64,000 nt of DNA from Lysobacteraceae bacterium NML03-0222 (GTDB taxonomy: Bacteria > Pseudomonadota > Gammaproteobacteria > Xanthomonadales > Xanthomonadaceae). The stretch lies in assembly GCA_002798195.1 (NCBI GenBank), contig NWQM01000001.1, forward strand, positions 310,001-374,000, written 5' to 3'. The position numbers were made by a program, and so were the translations under genes. The notes under the pieces are model-generated. The model was not told the origin of the DNA. It saw nothing but the letters and a program-made list of their open reading frames with translations, and did not search any database. Shown here piece by piece: positions 7,408 to 16,238 of the stretch. Numbering within the stretch: the stretch's first letter is position 1; every line of letters starts with the position of its first letter.

Positions 7408-9164
7408 AAAAACCTGCCGTTTTCTGGCAGCGCCTGTGGGGCGCTGCGCTTGTCTGTGTGCTGCTGGGCAGCGTGCAGGCGCGAGAAGTGTCGGGCACCT
7501 TGCCGCAGGGCGCGGCGATTGCCTCGGCGCACCATTTGGCGACCGAAGCTGGCTTTGAAATGCTGGCCAAGGGTGGCAATGCCTTTGATGCGGCGGTCGC
7601 GGTTTCGGCCGTGCTCTCGGTGGTGGAACCCATCAGCTCCGGGATTGGTGGTGGCGGCTTTTTCTTGCTGCATGAAGCCAAAAGCGGGCGTGAAGTCTTT
7701 ATTGATGCCCGTGAAAGCGCGCCCGAGGCCGCCACGCAGGCGGTCTATCTGGATGCGCAGGGCAATTTCAACCGCGACCGTGCCACCAATGGTCCCTGGG
7801 CTGCAGGGATTCCCGGCCTGCCTGCGGCGCTGGTACATATGGCGCAGAATTACGGCCGCCTGCCGCTGAAGGAATCGTTGCAACCGGCCATTCGCGTGGC
7901 GCATGAGGGCTTCCCGGTGTATCGCCGCCTGGTGCGCGGCTATGCCGAGCGCCGCGCGGTGATGGAGCGCTATCCCGGCACCCGCGCCGTGTTCAGCCCC
8001 CATGGCCGGCCGCTGGCCGAGGGTGAAATCCTGCGCCAGCGAGATTTGGGCAAGACTCTGGAGCGCTTGGCCGAGCACGGCTTTGACGGCTTTTACCGCG
8101 GCGTGACCGCACGCCGCATCTTGCAAGGCGTGAAGCAGGAAGGCGGGCGCTGGACAGCGCAGGAGCTGGCCAGCTATCAGGTCAAGGAGCGCGAACCGAT
8201 TCGCTTCACCTGGCGCGGCTGGCAGATCGTCACCGCGCCGCCGCCCTCATCCGGCGGCATTGCCCTGGCGCAGATGCTGCAAATACTCTCGCCCTGGGAC
8301 TTGCGCAGCATGGACGAGGCCCAGCGCACCCATCTGATTGCCGAGGCCATGCGCCGCGCCTATCACGACCGCACCTTTTATCTGGGCGACCCGGATTTTG
8401 TGCATATCCCGCAAGAAACGCTGCTTTCGCCGTATTACGCCGCCGGGCTGCGCAGCACCATCCACCCGGACAAGGCCACGCCCAGCGTGCTGTTGCCCGG
8501 TGAACCGACCCCGTTTGATGAGCACCCGGAAACCACGCATTTTTCCATCATCGATGCCGAGGGCAACCGCGTGGCCGGTACGCAAACGGTGAACCTGCTG
8601 TTTGGCTCCGGGCTGATTCCGCCTGGTACCGGGGTGCTGCTCAATAACGAGATGGACGATTTCGCCTTGAAACCCGGTACCCCCAACGCCTTTGGCGTGA
8701 TGGGCTATGCGGCCAATGCGCCTGCGCCGGGCAAGCGCATGCTGAGTTCGATGACACCGACCTTCATGGAATCGGCCGACAAAGTGGCGGTGCTCGGCAC
8801 CCCTGGCGGTAGCCGCATCATCACCATGGTGCTGCTGGGGATTCTCGGTGTTGATGCCGGGCTGGATGCGCAACAGGTCACCGCCTTGCCGCGCTTCCAT
8901 CATCAATGGCTGCCCGATGCCATCGGCACGGAAAAAGGCGCACTGCCTGCCGAAGTCGTCGCCAAACTGCGGGAAAAAGGCCATACCGTCATTGTGCCGG
9001 GCGAAGTGCAGGGGCTACGCTCCTCTGATGCTTGGGGCAATATGCAGGTGGTGGAATACAACAAACGCAATGGCAATCTGGGCGCAGGCAGTGACCCGCG
9101 CAATCCGGTCGGCAAGGGCGAAGTGCGCCGCAGCAGCGTGCCGGTGAGGATTGCCGGGCAATGA
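7404..9164 (+). CDS. ggt: Gamma-glutamyltransferase (exported, self-processing)
   Basis: A 586-residue enzyme that transfers or hydrolyses the gamma-glutamyl group of glutathione and related compounds. It has an N-terminal signal peptide (about 1-27, ending near VQARE), so the mature enzyme is periplasmic. The substrate loop SSGIGGGGF is intact. The auto-cleavage site is HPE/TTHFS, which makes Thr377 the catalytic N-terminal nucleophile of the small subunit. LLNNEMDDF and LSSMTPT of the small subunit are also present. It is coupled by 4-bp overlaps to the ferredoxin before it and the hydrolase after it. Confidence 0.95.
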   Translation: MKKPAVFWQRLWGAALVCVLLGSVQAREVSGTLPQGAAIASAHHLATEAGFEMLAKGGNAFDAAVAVSAVLSVVEPISSGIGGGGFFLLHEAKSGREVFIDARESAPEAATQAVYLDAQGNFNRDRATNGPWAAGIPGLPAALVHMAQNYGRLPLKESLQPAIRVAHEGFPVYRRLVRGYAERRAVMERYPGTRAVFSPHGRPLAEGEILRQRDLGKTLERLAEHGFDGFYRGVTARRILQGVKQEGGRWTAQELASYQVKEREPIRFTWRGWQIVTAPPPSSGGIALAQMLQILSPWDLRSMDEAQRTHLIAEAMRRAYHDRTFYLGDPDFVHIPQETLLSPYYAAGLRSTIHPDKATPSVLLPGEPTPFDEHPETTHFSIIDAEGNRVAGTQTVNLLFGSGLIPPGTGVLLNNEMDDFALKPGTPNAFGVMGYAANAPAPGKRMLSSMTPTFMESADKVAVLGTPGGSRIITMVLLGILGVDAGLDAQQVTALPRFHHQWLPDAIGTEKGALPAEVVAKLREKGHTVIVPGEVQGLRSSDAWGNMQVVEYNKRNGNLGAGSDPRNPVGKGEVRRSSVPVRIAGQ

Positions 9165-10045
9165 AACTCTGGTCGATTCTCGGCAATTCGCAAAAACTCG
9201 ATGGCGGGGCGATGTTCGGCAATGCGCCGCGCGCGTTATGGGAAAAATGGCTGCCCGCCGATGAACTCAACCGCGTACCGCTGGCCTGTCGCGCCCTGCT
9301 CGCCAGCGGTCTGAACGGCAAAACCGTGCTGTTTGAAACCGGCATCGGCGCATTTTTCGAGCCGAAAATGCGCGAGCGCTACGGCGTGCAAGAAGCACAT
9401 CATGTGCTGCTGGATTCTTTGCAAGCCGCAGGCTTTAGCCATCAGGACATCGACGTAGTGGTGCTTTCGCATCTGCATTTCGACCACGCCGGCGGCCTGC
9501 TGGCGCCGTGGGCAGAAGGGGGCGAGTCGCAGCTGTTGTTCCCCAATGCCCGCTTTCTGGTCAGCCGCGGCTGCTGGCAGCGTGCACTTGCCCCACACCC
9601 GCGTGACCGCGCCAGCTTTATTCCCGGCCTCACCGATTTGCTTGCAGCCAGTGGTCGGCTGGAGATTGTCGAGGGTGAATATTCACAAGCCCTGGGACAA
9701 GCTGTGCGCTTCCACTACAGCGACGGCCATACACCGGGGCTGATGCTGGCAGAAATACTGGGGCCAGAGGTGGACGGCGAGTATCACGGCGGTATCTTGT
9801 TCTGCGCCGACCTGATTCCCGGCAAACCTTGGGTGCATGTGCCGATCACCATGGGTTATGACCGCAATGCCGAGCTTTTAATCGACGAAAAACAGCGCCT
9901 GCTTGAAGACCTGTTGCAACGCGATGTGCGCCTGTATTTCACCCACGACCCGCACTGTGCCATGGCAAACATCAGCCGCGACGAACGCGGCCGCTTTGCA
10001 ACATGCGAAGAAAAAAGTGAGCTGGAAGGCGTAAATTTTTTGTAA
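9161..10045 (+). CDS. Metallo-beta-lactamase-fold hydrolase
   Basis: A 294-residue MBL-fold protein with the metal motif HLHFDHAGG (His104, His106, Asp108, His109), a further metal histidine in YSDGHTPG, an acidic ligand near CADLIPG and a C-terminal THDPH. There is no signal peptide, so it is probably cytosolic. The sequence resembles the branch of lactonases and hydrolases with unknown small-molecule esters as substrates. Its ATG overlaps the ggt stop by 4 bp. Co-transcription with glutathione-degrading Ggt raises the possibility of a glutathione thioester substrate, but that is inference from context only. Confidence 0.85.
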   Translation: MKLWSILGNSQKLDGGAMFGNAPRALWEKWLPADELNRVPLACRALLASGLNGKTVLFETGIGAFFEPKMRERYGVQEAHHVLLDSLQAAGFSHQDIDVVVLSHLHFDHAGGLLAPWAEGGESQLLFPNARFLVSRGCWQRALAPHPRDRASFIPGLTDLLAASGRLEIVEGEYSQALGQAVRFHYSDGHTPGLMLAEILGPEVDGEYHGGILFCADLIPGKPWVHVPITMGYDRNAELLIDEKQRLLEDLLQRDVRLYFTHDPHCAMANISRDERGRFATCEEKSELEGVNFL

Positions 10046-10131
10046 AGGCTTGTCTTGGCACCGGTCTAAATCTGTAGCCCGTTTTGCGCGTGTGCTATAA
10101 GCGCAGGCGGAAACTTTGCTGGGAGTTGCTT

Positions 10132-10947
10132 ATGAACAGATGCATTTCTGTCTTGCTATGCGGTGTTTTGGTCTGCGCTGCCCCATCGGTTGTATATTCG
10201 CAACAGTTTCAGTGTGCGCCGGTCGCGGATATTCCTGAGTCAGAGGTGACTTTGATTGGAGAAATACACGGTACCAATGAAATCCCGGTTCTGGCTATCG
10301 AGCAGGCATGTGTTTTGGCCAAGTCAGGAAGGCAAGTGATTTTCGTGCTTGAGCTTCCTCGCAAAGAACAGGCGGCAGTTGATCGATTTCTGGCTTCTGA
10401 AGGCAAGCGAGCTGATCGTGAGCAGCTTATATCTTCATCTTTTTGGCAAAGTGAAAAGCTCAATGATGGAAGGTCAAGCATTGCCATGCTGGACTTGTTT
10501 ATGCGTGTGCACAGTTTGAGGGCGCAAGGGGCGAAAATCACACTTCTTCTCGATGATGGTTTTGGGGATGAAGACCGCGACATGGCGATGGCGCAAACCA
10601 TTCTTTCGGCAAAAGAGCAATCACCTGAAGCCATTATCATTGGCTTGTTTGGCAGTTTTCACTCATCAGAATCACCGGGGCGGGAGCGCTATCCACATCA
10701 GGCAATTGGTTATCGGCTGCGTGCACTGCAACCATTGACCGTATATGTCAACTACACTGGCTGGGCTTGGGGTTGTACTCCCAGCGCATGTGGCGTGATA
10801 AGAGTGGGCGTGGTTTCCCCGGATGCGGAGTTTTTTAAATACATTCCGGGTGATGAAGGTGAAATTGATCATGCCCATGATGGGGTGGTCAACCTGCCCA
10901 AAATAACGGCCTCTCCACCTGCTCGATATCTTGTGCGTACCAATTGA
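10132..10947 (+). CDS. Exported ChaN/TraB (Tiki-like) superfamily protein, function unknown
   Basis: A 271-residue protein. I start it at 10132 because a good ribosome-binding site (GGGAG) precedes that ATG and it gives a clean signal peptide (about 1-24, ending VVYSQQ). The mature start has IGEIHGTNEIP, the GExHGTxE motif of the ChaN/TraB/Tiki and erythromycin-esterase-like folds. Later landmarks are LELPRKEQ, a phase-conserved GLFGSFHS near residue 180, and two nearby cysteines in GCTPSACG. It appears richer in A+T and in non-preferred codons than its neighbours, a possible sign of transfer. It converges on the TonB receptor gene across a shared terminator. Confidence 0.6.
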   Translation: MNRCISVLLCGVLVCAAPSVVYSQQFQCAPVADIPESEVTLIGEIHGTNEIPVLAIEQACVLAKSGRQVIFVLELPRKEQAAVDRFLASEGKRADREQLISSSFWQSEKLNDGRSSIAMLDLFMRVHSLRAQGAKITLLLDDGFGDEDRDMAMAQTILSAKEQSPEAIIIGLFGSFHSSESPGRERYPHQAIGYRLRALQPLTVYVNYTGWAWGCTPSACGVIRVGVVSPDAEFFKYIPGDEGEIDHAHDGVVNLPKITASPPARYLVRTN

Positions 10948-10965
10948 TGGGCGATGCTCGATGTG

Positions 10966-11006
10966 AAAAAGCCGCTCCACCACACGGGTGAGGCGGCTTT
11001 TGTTTT
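10966..11006. terminator. Bidirectional Rho-independent terminator
   Basis: A nine-bp outer stem (AAAAGCCGC 10967-10975 with GCGGCTTTT 10993-11001) encloses a second CACC/GGTG stem. T-rich flanks occur on both strands. It serves the convergent exported-protein gene and the TonB receptor gene. Confidence 0.85.
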
Positions 11007-11020
11007 TGCGTGGCCGTCAA

Positions 11021-13840
11021 TCAGTATTCGTAGCGCAGACCGAACAAGTAGCTGCGTCCGAAGTCTTCCAGCTCCAGTACCCGACTGCGTTCGCCCTGGA
11101 ACCGCACCTGTCGGCTGCTGGTGATGTTGTTGGCTTCGACAAACAGGCGCAAATGTTTGTTGAAGGCGTAGCCGGCACTGAAATCCAGACTGGAGCGTCC
11201 GCCCCAGTACACGGTCAAATCCGGATCTTGGATATTGAATTCCTGGATGTACTGACTACGGCGGTTCCATGAGAGTCTGGCATTGATGCCGTATTTCTCG
11301 TAGGAAAGCGCCAGGTTGTAGTTATGCCGTGAGGTGCCGGGCAATTCGGTTTTTCCGCCGTCAAAGGGTAGTTCCGCACTGGATTTGGACCAAGTGTAAT
11401 TGCCGTAGATGCCAAAGCCATTCCAAGGGGCGGGCAGTTGGTCGAAGTTTTGCTGCCAGGCCAGCTCAAGCCCATGGACGCGGCCATTGCTGCCGTTTTC
11501 CGGGCGGGTGATGCGTACCATGCCGCCACCGGGCAGGTTTTCGGTGCTGTTGGCCACAAACAGCGGGTGATGGATGCGTTTGTAGAACAGCCCGGCGCTC
11601 AACAAGCCCAGCGGTTGCAGGTAGTGTTCGAATGACACATCAAGGTTGTGTGCATAGGCGGCTTTGGCAGATGGATTGCCTTCGCTGATGGGATCGCTGG
11701 GTAGCTCGCCACTGGCTCGATACGGTGCCGTGTGGCGGAAGTCCGGGCGGTTGATGCCGGTGGAATAGGCTGCGCGCAGGATACTGTTGTCGGCAAATTC
11801 GTAGCGCAGATGCAGGCTGGGCAGGAAGTGTCGGCTTGTATGTTTGATTTGGCGAGGTGAGCTTTCAAGCGTGTCGGTATTGAACACCACAGCCTCGCCC
11901 GCGCTGTGGGTGATTTCATGGCGCAGGCCGGCAATCATGCTGAGTCTGTCCCAAGTGGCATCAAGGCGCAGATAAGCGGCATGGACATCTTCGCTGGCAC
12001 GGTAGTCCCCGGTCAGCGACTCAGCAAGCAGCCGCCGATGCTGGCTGCTTTGGGTCAGTGGCGGTGCATGACGCTGGAAGATGTCGCGGCAGAAGCGCCG
12101 CCCGATTAGGAAATAATCGAAGTTGTTGGATAGCCCCAGATTGCTGCACAACATGTCCGACATGCTGATGCCGAGTGCGTCAAAATCTGTCGCATTTGCA
12201 TTGCGATAGCGCTCGTCATCGAAGGATTTGTCACGCAGGCGTGCACGCAAGCCAAACTGGATATCGCCATGGCTGCCGAACCACTCATGCGCGCGCGTGA
12301 AATCCACACGCAGGCCGGTTTCACTTTCCCTTGAGTGTTCATGACGGTCGTTCAAACGGCGAAACGCAAACCATTGTTCTGGAACATTCACGCCCGTGGT
12401 CGGGGCATCGGCGCGTCCGAGGATACGCCACTGCGGAAAATCGTGGTTGCTGTAGTCATAGTCCATCTGCGGGCGGACGCTTGAGCGGAAGATGTATTGC
12501 CTGCGCGGGCTGGCGATTTTCTCGGCCACGCTGCGCGAAGCCTGCCAGTTGGCCCTCCATTCGCCCAGCCAATGCTCACCATTGAGGTTGAAGGTCTTGA
12601 TGGATTTGTTGTAGGTGCGCTCGCGCAGCTCCTTGTTGAAAGTGGCGCGTACTTCGCCCTGATTTTGCGTGGCATCGCTGTTGTGGCGATCCATGCCGAT
12701 GACAAGGCTGTCACGGAATTCATGGTCTTTGAAGTGTGCATGGGAGGCTGTCAATGACAGCTTGTGATTTTGATTGATGCGCCAGTCCAGACGACCATTG
12801 ATGCCGGTGCGGGTGCGTGTGCCCTCGTAATCCTTGATTTGCACTTCTTCGGGCAGGATGCGGCCTGAGCTTTTGTCGCGGAAATACACCGTTTCCACGT
12901 TGTCGGTAAAGCGTCCCTGCTTGCTCCAGGAGGCAGAAATCAAAGCGCCGAAATTGTTGTTGTGCCCGAAACGATGCCCAAAGCTGGCCGATGCACGCTG
13001 ATTGTCGCCATTGCCCAATTGATATTGGCCGGCGGCAAGCGATGCGCGCAATGTGATGCCATCGCGATCCAGTGCACTTTGCGTGCGGATATTGATATTG
13101 CCGGCGATGGCATCGCCATCCATGTCCGGGGTAAGGGCCTTGGTGACTTCCAACGAGGAAATCACATCCGAGGGAATGGTGTCCAGCTCCACGCCGCGGC
13201 TGCCGGCATTGGGGTTGGCCAGCTGCGCACCGTCAATGGTCACAGTGGTGAATTCTTTGGGCGCGCCACGCACGCTCACGTAGCGGCCTTCGCCCTGGTC
13301 GCGCTCAATGGAGACGCCGGGGATGCGCTGGGTGGACTCGGCAATATTGTTGTCCGGAAACTGCCCCAGCAAGTCGGAAGACACCACGTTCACCAGATTG
13401 CCGCTGCTGCGTTGCTGGTTGAGTGCCAGCGCCTGCGCATCGCGTTGGCCACGTACGACCACGGCATCCAGATGGTCGGCATTTTGTGCATTGCTGTGCA
13501 GCACGATGACAGTTTCGTGGTTGCCGTTTTCTTCAATATGCAGCTGTGCCAAATAGGATTGATAGCCCAGAAAGTCCACGCGCAGGGTGTGATTGCCTGC
13601 GGGCAGGTTGTACAGACGGAAATGACCAGAGGCATCCGTGTGCGCTTGTCGTCCGGCAATACTGATGATGGCGCCCTCCAGTGATACGCCACGGCCTGAC
13701 TCCTTCACTTGTCCTATCAGAGCATTGTCGGCAGCCAGTGCCTCGGCTGAGGCATGTGCCGATATGTCGGCACGGGCGATGCCGGGCAGGGTGAGGACGG
13801 ATGCAATCGCCAATGCGATGGCCGTATGTTCGAGTTTCAT
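11021..13840 (-). CDS. TonB-dependent receptor, Xanthomonas/Caulobacter type
   Basis: A 939-residue outer-membrane transporter. It has a signal peptide (1-24, ending IARA) and an N-terminal carboxypeptidase-regulatory-like (CnaB-type) domain (about 40-115; GRQAHTDASGHFRLYNLPAG). The plug domain begins near DAVVVRG and includes GQFPDNNIAESTQRIPGVSI and YVSVRGAP, and the long barrel ends in an aromatic residue (RYEY). The plug phrases match the TonB-Xanth-Caul subfamily, whose members import carbohydrates, phytate-like compounds or other large substrates. The gene is divergent from an exported phosphatase and pyrophosphatase, which suggests a phosphorylated substrate. The substrate is inferred, not read from sequence. 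Confidence 0.92.
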   Translation of the reverse strand: MKLEHTAIALAIASVLTLPGIARADISAHASAEALAADNALIGQVKESGRGVSLEGAIISIAGRQAHTDASGHFRLYNLPAGNHTLRVDFLGYQSYLAQLHIEENGNHETVIVLHSNAQNADHLDAVVVRGQRDAQALALNQQRSSGNLVNVVSSDLLGQFPDNNIAESTQRIPGVSIERDQGEGRYVSVRGAPKEFTTVTIDGAQLANPNAGSRGVELDTIPSDVISSLEVTKALTPDMDGDAIAGNINIRTQSALDRDGITLRASLAAGQYQLGNGDNQRASASFGHRFGHNNNFGALISASWSKQGRFTDNVETVYFRDKSSGRILPEEVQIKDYEGTRTRTGINGRLDWRINQNHKLSLTASHAHFKDHEFRDSLVIGMDRHNSDATQNQGEVRATFNKELRERTYNKSIKTFNLNGEHWLGEWRANWQASRSVAEKIASPRRQYIFRSSVRPQMDYDYSNHDFPQWRILGRADAPTTGVNVPEQWFAFRRLNDRHEHSRESETGLRVDFTRAHEWFGSHGDIQFGLRARLRDKSFDDERYRNANATDFDALGISMSDMLCSNLGLSNNFDYFLIGRRFCRDIFQRHAPPLTQSSQHRRLLAESLTGDYRASEDVHAAYLRLDATWDRLSMIAGLRHEITHSAGEAVVFNTDTLESSPRQIKHTSRHFLPSLHLRYEFADNSILRAAYSTGINRPDFRHTAPYRASGELPSDPISEGNPSAKAAYAHNLDVSFEHYLQPLGLLSAGLFYKRIHHPLFVANSTENLPGGGMVRITRPENGSNGRVHGLELAWQQNFDQLPAPWNGFGIYGNYTWSKSSAELPFDGGKTELPGTSRHNYNLALSYEKYGINARLSWNRRSQYIQEFNIQDPDLTVYWGGRSSLDFSAGYAFNKHLRLFVEANNITSSRQVRFQGERSRVLELEDFGRSYLFGLRYEY

Positions 13841-13966
13841 TGAGGCTCCAAAGACTTGAAAGGCGCAATCACTGCGCTATGCGAGCGCGCCGAAATTGGC
13901 GCCGGAAAAGTCTTGGAGATATGTGTTACCGATTCATGATGTTTTTGCGAAATTTGATGCAGTCAC

Positions 13967-13993
13967 TGTCACTGGAATACGCCTTCAGTGACA
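13967..13993. promoter_or_regulatory. Inverted-repeat operator candidate in the divergent control region
   Basis: TGTCACTG (13967-13974) and CAGTGACA (13986-13993) form a perfect 8-bp inverted repeat with an 11-nt spacer. An extra overlapping TCACTG half lies just upstream. It sits between the TonB receptor and phosphatase genes, so one dimeric regulator could control both. It resembles a PhoB half-site (CTGTCA), but PhoB boxes are direct repeats, so the regulator is unknown. Confidence 0.45.
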
Positions 13994-14032
13994 TGAATTT
14001 GCAATATTGGCGCGGAAAAATTTCCGTTGCTT

Positions 14033-14062
14033 CCGAGTGACTGGTCGCACTCGGTTTTTATT
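14033..14062 (+). terminator. Leader terminator / attenuator candidate before the phosphatase gene
   Basis: CCGAGTG (14033-14039) pairs with CACTCGG (14048-14054) across an 8-nt loop, followed by TTTTTATT, all on the plus strand. It ends 16 nt before the phosphatase ATG at 14079 and so lies in the leader of that operon. Just upstream, CGGAAAAATTTCCG (14013-14026) is a second self-complementary element that may compete or stack with it. Confidence 0.5.
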
Positions 14063-14078
14063 GCAAAGGAAAACTGAA

Positions 14079-15482
14079 ATGAAATCTCCTGCTCGCTTCT
14101 TTCCGCTCGTCATGGGCAGCTTGTTGGCTGCCGGTATCTTGTTGGCTGCGCCGGTGTTTTCGCAGCAACCGGGTGAAAGCGAGCCCAATCTGCTGGTACC
14201 TGAAAACAGTGGTTACTATCAGGCAGGCGTGATGCCTGACCGCATCGTGGCAACACCTGCGCAAAACCCGGCACGCGGTTTTGCGGTCAATTGGCGCACC
14301 CAACAGGGCGTGGATGCGCCGCTGCTTGAAATCGTCAAGGCTGGCGACTCGCCGGATGTGGGCGTGCCAAGACAGATAAGCGCCCTTACTCGCACACTCG
14401 GCAGTGGCGCACAGGCAGCGAACTATCACCGTGCAGATATTGACGGCCTTGAGCCGGATACCTTGTACATGTTCCGGGTGGCAGGCGCAGGCACCTGGAG
14501 TGGCTGGCGACAATTGCGCACCTTGGCTGAATCCCGTGAAAAACCGCTGACCCTGTTGTATATGGGCGATACCCAGAACAAGAATCTCAGCCATGTGAGC
14601 CGAGTCATGCGTGAGGCAATGCGACATGCGCCCGATGCTGCGCTGGCGCTGCATGCGGGTGACTTGGTCAGCGGTGCGGTCAACGACAATGAATGGGGGG
14701 AGTGGTTCGAAGCAATGGGGGACATGCCTGCGGTGATGATGCTGGCGCCGGCCATCGGCAACCACGAATACTGGAAGGCATTTGAAAACACCCCGCAGGA
14801 GCGGCGCGTGCTGGGAGGGCACTGGCGACATCTGTTTGCCTTGCCCGGCAATGGTGCAGCGCATGAACATGCCCGCGATACCACTTACTGGTTTGATGCC
14901 AATGGCGTACGCATGGTGGTATTGGACGGCACTTCTGCACTTGACCTTGGTAGTATGGCGGCACAGGCGCAGTGGTTGGACAAGGTGCTGGCAGACAGCC
15001 GTCAGCCGTGGAACATGGTGATGATTCACCAGCCGATGTTCTCGCCGCGCGGGCGTGGCGATAGTGACAAGCTGCGTCAGGCGTTATTGCCGATATTGGA
15101 AAAACACGGCGTGGATCTGGTTTTACAGGGGCATGATCATACCTATGGCCGCCGTAGCGGTGAAAAACCGGGGCAGACTCTGCCGCAATACATCGTCAGC
15201 GTGGTGGGTGCCAAGCAATATCGCATCACGGATGAGGCGCGTCGCAGCATGCGTCCGGTGGCGGAAGACACGCAGTTGTTCCAGGTGATTCGCATTGTCA
15301 ATGACCGCCTTCACTATCAGGCACGTACTGCCACTGGGCGGTTGTATGACAGCTTTGAAATCTTGCGCAGCGCCGATGGCCGCAAAAGGCTCAATGAAAT
15401 CACCCAAGGGCGTATCGCCGAGCGTGATTGTCATCATCGCGAAGCGACCCTTGCCGGGCGCAAAGACCGCTGCTGGGAGTAA
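14079..15482 (+). CDS. Exported calcineurin-like metallophosphoesterase (purple acid phosphatase type)
   Basis: A 467-residue exported enzyme. The start at 14079 has a ribosome-binding site (AAAGGA) and gives a signal peptide (about 1-29, ending VFSQQ). A fibronectin-III-like N-terminal domain (about 50-150; GLEPDTLYMFRV) precedes the catalytic domain. The dinuclear metal motifs are in order: YMGDTQ, LHAGDLVSG, GNHEYW, MIHQPMFSPRG and LQGHDHTYGR. This is the layout of bacterial purple acid phosphatases and phosphodiesterases that release phosphate in the periplasm or outside. It is followed after 5 bp by a secreted pyrophosphatase and faces a TonB receptor, which points to phosphate acquisition. 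Confidence 0.9.
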   Translation: MKSPARFFPLVMGSLLAAGILLAAPVFSQQPGESEPNLLVPENSGYYQAGVMPDRIVATPAQNPARGFAVNWRTQQGVDAPLLEIVKAGDSPDVGVPRQISALTRTLGSGAQAANYHRADIDGLEPDTLYMFRVAGAGTWSGWRQLRTLAESREKPLTLLYMGDTQNKNLSHVSRVMREAMRHAPDAALALHAGDLVSGAVNDNEWGEWFEAMGDMPAVMMLAPAIGNHEYWKAFENTPQERRVLGGHWRHLFALPGNGAAHEHARDTTYWFDANGVRMVVLDGTSALDLGSMAAQAQWLDKVLADSRQPWNMVMIHQPMFSPRGRGDSDKLRQALLPILEKHGVDLVLQGHDHTYGRRSGEKPGQTLPQYIVSVVGAKQYRITDEARRSMRPVAEDTQLFQVIRIVNDRLHYQARTATGRLYDSFEILRSADGRKRLNEITQGRIAERDCHHREATLAGRKDRCWE

Positions 15483-15487
15483 GGGCA

Positions 15488-16090
15488 ATGGCCAAAATAT
15501 TCACGCTGTTGCTGGCTTTGTTTGTCACGAGTGCTTGGGCTGCCCAGCCTGCTGCCATTCATCCGTTCAGTGCAGTGCAGCCGGAAAACGCGCCGCAGGA
15601 GGCGCGGCTTGTGGTGGAAATCCCGGCAGGAAGTTTCACCAAGTATGAGATTGGAGCAGCAGATGGTTTGTTGCATGTGGACAGGTTTCTGTCCATGCCG
15701 GTGGCATATCCAGCCAATTATGGCTCAATGCCGCGCACTCGTGCGGGGGATGGCGATCCACTGGATGCGCTGGTGTTGACCCGCGCGCCACTGTATCCAG
15801 GCAGCGTGATCCAATTCCGCCCGATTGCGGTGTTGCGCATGGTGGACAAGGGCGAAATGGATGAAAAAATCATCGGTGTGCCGGTGGACAAGCTCGATTC
15901 TGGCTATACCCATATCCGCGATATCGCCGACCTTGCACCGATGGAGCTTCAGCGCATCGAGGCTTTCTTCCGCTATTACAAGCAACTGCCGGAAAGCAAC
16001 AAGGCCGATGTCGAGTTGCATGGCTGGGGTGATGCTGTTGAAGCGCGGCGATTGATTGAAGCTGCCATTCAAAATTGGAAGGAAGCGTGA
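15488..16090 (+). CDS. ppa: Secreted family I inorganic pyrophosphatase
   Basis: A 200-residue soluble pyrophosphatase. The family I signature DGDPLDAL is intact, as are the upstream YPANYGSMP, the later Asp/Lys-rich MVDKGEMDEKIIGVP and the C-terminal FFRYYKQLP. Unlike the usual cytosolic enzyme it starts with a clear signal peptide (MAKIFTLLLALFVTSAWAA, start 15488 with AAGGGC upstream), so it should hydrolyse pyrophosphate in the periplasm. The gene starts 5 bp after the phosphatase stop and is almost certainly co-transcribed with it. An in-frame earlier start at 15428 lies within the phosphatase gene and would bury the signal peptide. Confidence 0.92.
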   Translation: MAKIFTLLLALFVTSAWAAQPAAIHPFSAVQPENAPQEARLVVEIPAGSFTKYEIGAADGLLHVDRFLSMPVAYPANYGSMPRTRAGDGDPLDALVLTRAPLYPGSVIQFRPIAVLRMVDKGEMDEKIIGVPVDKLDSGYTHIRDIADLAPMELQRIEAFFRYYKQLPESNKADVELHGWGDAVEARRLIEAAIQNWKEA

Positions 16091-16238
16091 GCGGGGTATT
16101 TCATGCGGCTTCCCCAGTTTTATAAAGCGGGTTCCGCTCAGTTGTTGCTCATCTGCTTCGGGGTCAACCAATATTGAAAGGTCATCATGGAGGGTAATAT
16201 CGGTCTTTCCGAGGTTGCCTGGTGAATCTTGAATTTAA

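Noticed and set aside
13961..13993. Canonical PhoB box
   Set aside because: PhoB boxes are 11-bp-spaced direct repeats; here the clear element is an inverted repeat, so only a resemblance is claimed.
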